Source of the DNA: Alphaproteobacteria bacterium
GTDB taxonomy: Bacteria > Pseudomonadota > Alphaproteobacteria > RUG11792
Assembly (NCBI GenBank): GCA_017450545.1
Contig: JAFSTL010000068.1
Coordinates: forward strand, 1 to 7,090
Reading direction: 5' to 3'
DNA: 7,090 bases
The translations under genes and the position numbers were made by a program. Shown piece by piece: positions 5,904-7,090 of this stretch. A model generated the notes under the pieces. That model saw only the letters and a list, made by a program, of their open reading frames with translations. It had not been told where the DNA came from and ran no database searches. The first letter of the stretch is position 1; the number at the start of each line of letters is the position of its first letter.

Positions 5904-5956
5904 TATCACAAATCCCTGTGACGAAGATACCTTGCATAGGTTGATATTTTGTGATA
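5904..5956. repeat. Spaced inverted repeat in the grpE / HD-gene divergent region
   Basis: TATCACAAA (5904-5912) and TTTGTGATA (5948-5956) are exact inverted copies 35 bp apart, and a third TGTGA lies between them at 5917-5921. The right copy overlaps the -10 box of the rightward promoter by two bases. Such spacing would suit a regulator or DNA loop serving both divergent genes. The repeat is seen; the regulatory role is inferred. Confidence 0.5.
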
Positions 5957-5960
5957 GAAT
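5932..5960 (+). promoter_or_regulatory. Promoter for the HD-domain gene
   Basis: TTGCAT (5932-5937) and TAGAAT (5955-5960) are separated by 17 bp. The predicted transcript start near 5967 lies after the ATG at 5963 but before the ATG at 5990, which supports the shorter protein. Confidence 0.5.
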
Positions 5961-5989
5961 GAATGCGTTCTTTCGATAAAATAATTACT

Positions 5990-7069
5990 ATGAAGTCGGT
6001 AAAAAAGGTTGCTATTGCAACAATTTTAGCAGGAATATTTGCAACAAGCATTTATTTTTATAACAATAAAGATTCACGGACTATCACTGTTTGGGGTGAA
6101 AAGACTGTATGTAGCGATGTCATGCCCGTGATAAATTCAGATGTTATGCAGAGATTGAAAAAGATAGACCAAGCCGGAGCAGCGAGGTATCTTGGCGTTA
6201 AGTTGCCGCCTTTCTCAAGGTTTGAGCATTCGGTTGGTGTTTATGCTTTATTGAAAAAAGCTGGAGTTTCTAGCAGAGAGCAAGTCGCCGGACTTCTTCA
6301 TGATGCTTCGCATACCGTGTTTTCGCATGTCGGTGACTACATTTGGGCACACAACATAAATGATTATAATAATGAAAGCTTGCAGGATAAGATACATATC
6401 AATTATTTGCGTAAAAATAAAATCGAACAAGTGTTGAAATCTATTGGAATGAAAATAGAAGATGCGGATATAGAAAAAAACGATTATAAAGCATTAGAAC
6501 AAAGTTTGCCTGATATGTGCGCTGATAGAATTCAGTATAATATCCATACTGGATTAATAATGAAGATGATAGACAAAAAAGACGTAAGGGAGATACTTAA
6601 CGATTTAAAATTCAAAGGAGGAAAATGGTTTTTTAAAGATGCTATAATTGCCAGAAAATTTGCAAACTTGTCTCTATATTTTACACAAAATTTTTGGGGG
6701 GCAAAGTGGAATACCATGATGAACATTCACTTTGCAAATGCCCTGAAGCGCGCTATTAAGATAAAGTTAATATCTAAAGATGAGCTATTTTCAACCGATG
6801 ATATTATTTTAAATAAATTATTGAAAAGCGATGACAAAATAATAAAAGCAAACTTGCAACAATGCGATAAACCGTTGAACAAAATCGATGGAAAACAATA
6901 TAAACCAGAAAAGTTTTATCCGAAGTTCCGAGGTATTGATCCACTAGTAAAGTGCAATTCTGAAAATTTCGTTAGATTATCAGAAATAGATGCAATGTTC
7001 AAAAGCAATTATGACACCATAAAAAAATGGTGTCAAGATGGCTATGAAATCGAAATACTTGAACCATAG
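5990..7069 (+). CDS. HD-superfamily phosphohydrolase with N-terminal export signal or anchor
   Basis: A 359-residue protein; the specific substrate is unknown. Lys2, Lys5 and Lys6 followed by a hydrophobic run 7-23 form a signal peptide or inner-membrane anchor; no lipobox Cys and no clean cleavage site are seen. The HD domain resembles the SAMHD1/dGTPase-like group: RLKKIDQAG (55-63), SRFEHSVGV with His80, LLHDASHTVFSH with His104-Asp105 and His113, and ADRIQYN with Asp179. His80, His104-Asp105 and Asp179 would be the metal-binding set, so the enzyme looks active. Relatives cleave dNTPs or other phosphate esters in the cytoplasm, so export is odd. The last 150 residues are Lys/Ile/Asn-rich and match nothing I recognise. 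ATG 5990 is preferred over ATG 5963 because the promoter would start transcription between them; neither has a clear ribosome binding site. The gene is divergent from grpE and visibly more AT-rich than the left half of the window. Confidence 0.8.
   Translation: MKSVKKVAIATILAGIFATSIYFYNNKDSRTITVWGEKTVCSDVMPVINSDVMQRLKKIDQAGAARYLGVKLPPFSRFEHSVGVYALLKKAGVSSREQVAGLLHDASHTVFSHVGDYIWAHNINDYNNESLQDKIHINYLRKNKIEQVLKSIGMKIEDADIEKNDYKALEQSLPDMCADRIQYNIHTGLIMKMIDKKDVREILNDLKFKGGKWFFKDAIIARKFANLSLYFTQNFWGAKWNTMMNIHFANALKRAIKIKLISKDELFSTDDIILNKLLKSDDKIIKANLQQCDKPLNKIDGKQYKPEKFYPKFRGIDPLVKCNSENFVRLSEIDAMFKSNYDTIKKWCQDGYEIEILEP
7012..7035 (+). other. Perfect hairpin inside the 3' end of the HD gene
   Basis: TGACACCAT (7012-7020) and ATGGTGTCA (7027-7035) form a nine-pair stem with a loop of six A's, within codons for YDTIKKWCQ. 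It has no U tract after it. It may slow transcription or protect the mRNA, or be a chance result of codon use. Confidence 0.5.
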
Positions 7070-7071
7070 CC
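7040..7071 (+). terminator. Possible terminator stem spanning the HD gene stop codon
   Basis: GGCTATG (7040-7046) and CATAGCC (7065-7071) pair perfectly over an 18-base loop; the right arm contains the TAG stop. TTATTTG follows, a weak U-rich tail. The large loop makes this a poor classical terminator, but it comes directly after another hairpin, and the pair may act together. Confidence 0.35.
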
Positions 7072-7090
7072 TTATTTGACTATTCTTCTA

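Noticed and set aside
5906..5921. CRP-type site, TCACA-N6-TGTGA
   Set aside because: The half-sites are in the reverse order to the CRP consensus (TGTGA-N6-TCACA), so it is not a normal CRP operator.
5963..5989. Upstream ATG at 5963 for the HD protein
   Set aside because: The best promoter (TTGCAT-17-TAGAAT) would start transcription at about 5967, after this ATG, and there is no ribosome binding site. It remains possible if another promoter is used.
5872..6051. Longer GrpE start at 6051, giving a 251-residue protein
   Set aside because: The extra 60 residues do not look like GrpE and overlap the divergent gene, whereas GGAG sits 5 nt before ATG 5871.
1..7090. CRISPR arrays, insertion sequences, integrases, or phage genes
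   Set aside because: No spaced direct repeats, terminal inverted repeats with a transposase, or phage-type proteins were seen, although three tRNA genes offer possible integration sites.

Overview
The window looks like chromosomal housekeeping DNA from a fairly AT-rich alphaproteobacterium, quite possibly a host-associated one. The clues are an EF-P gene followed by an inositol-monophosphatase-family gene (a pairing I know from alphaproteobacteria), the alphaproteobacterial style of the elongator tRNA-Met, and a secreted eight-strand barrel outer membrane protein. This placement is inference from gene content and protein style. No 16S rRNA is present to settle it, and I name no genus.

Layout. 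The left half (1-3410) reads entirely on the + strand. A beta-barrel outer membrane protein (23-1048) ends in a hairpin. A promoter then leads into tRNA-Leu(UAA), rpmI (L35), rplT (L20) and tRNA-Leu(GAG), which look like one mixed tRNA/ribosomal-protein transcript. A second promoter (1946-1974) leads into tRNA-Met(CAU), efp and a suhB-like gene, the last two coupled by a TAATG stop/start overlap. The unit 3447-5871 reads on the - strand: grpE, then cysS 12 nt on, then pgpA overlapping the end of cysS by 44 nt. cysS and pgpA both appear to start with TTG. The right end (5990-7069, + strand) holds a divergent gene for an HD-superfamily phosphohydrolase with SAMHD1/dNTPase-like motifs behind an N-terminal signal or membrane anchor.

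How the genes work together. Most of the window serves translation (three tRNAs, L35, L20, EF-P, CysRS) and protein or membrane upkeep (GrpE for DnaK, PgpA for phosphatidylglycerol). The suhB-like protein may act on inositol phosphates or on RNA-polymerase function. The two units that are not plain housekeeping sit at the edges: the outer membrane protein, whose second long loop has codon usage unlike the rest of its gene, and the apparently exported HD protein. No mobile element, CRISPR array, rRNA or integrase was seen, and no gene-free stretch exceeds 300 bases.

No clearly new multi-gene system is visible. The best lead is the HD protein with an export signal, because its relatives act on cytoplasmic nucleotides.
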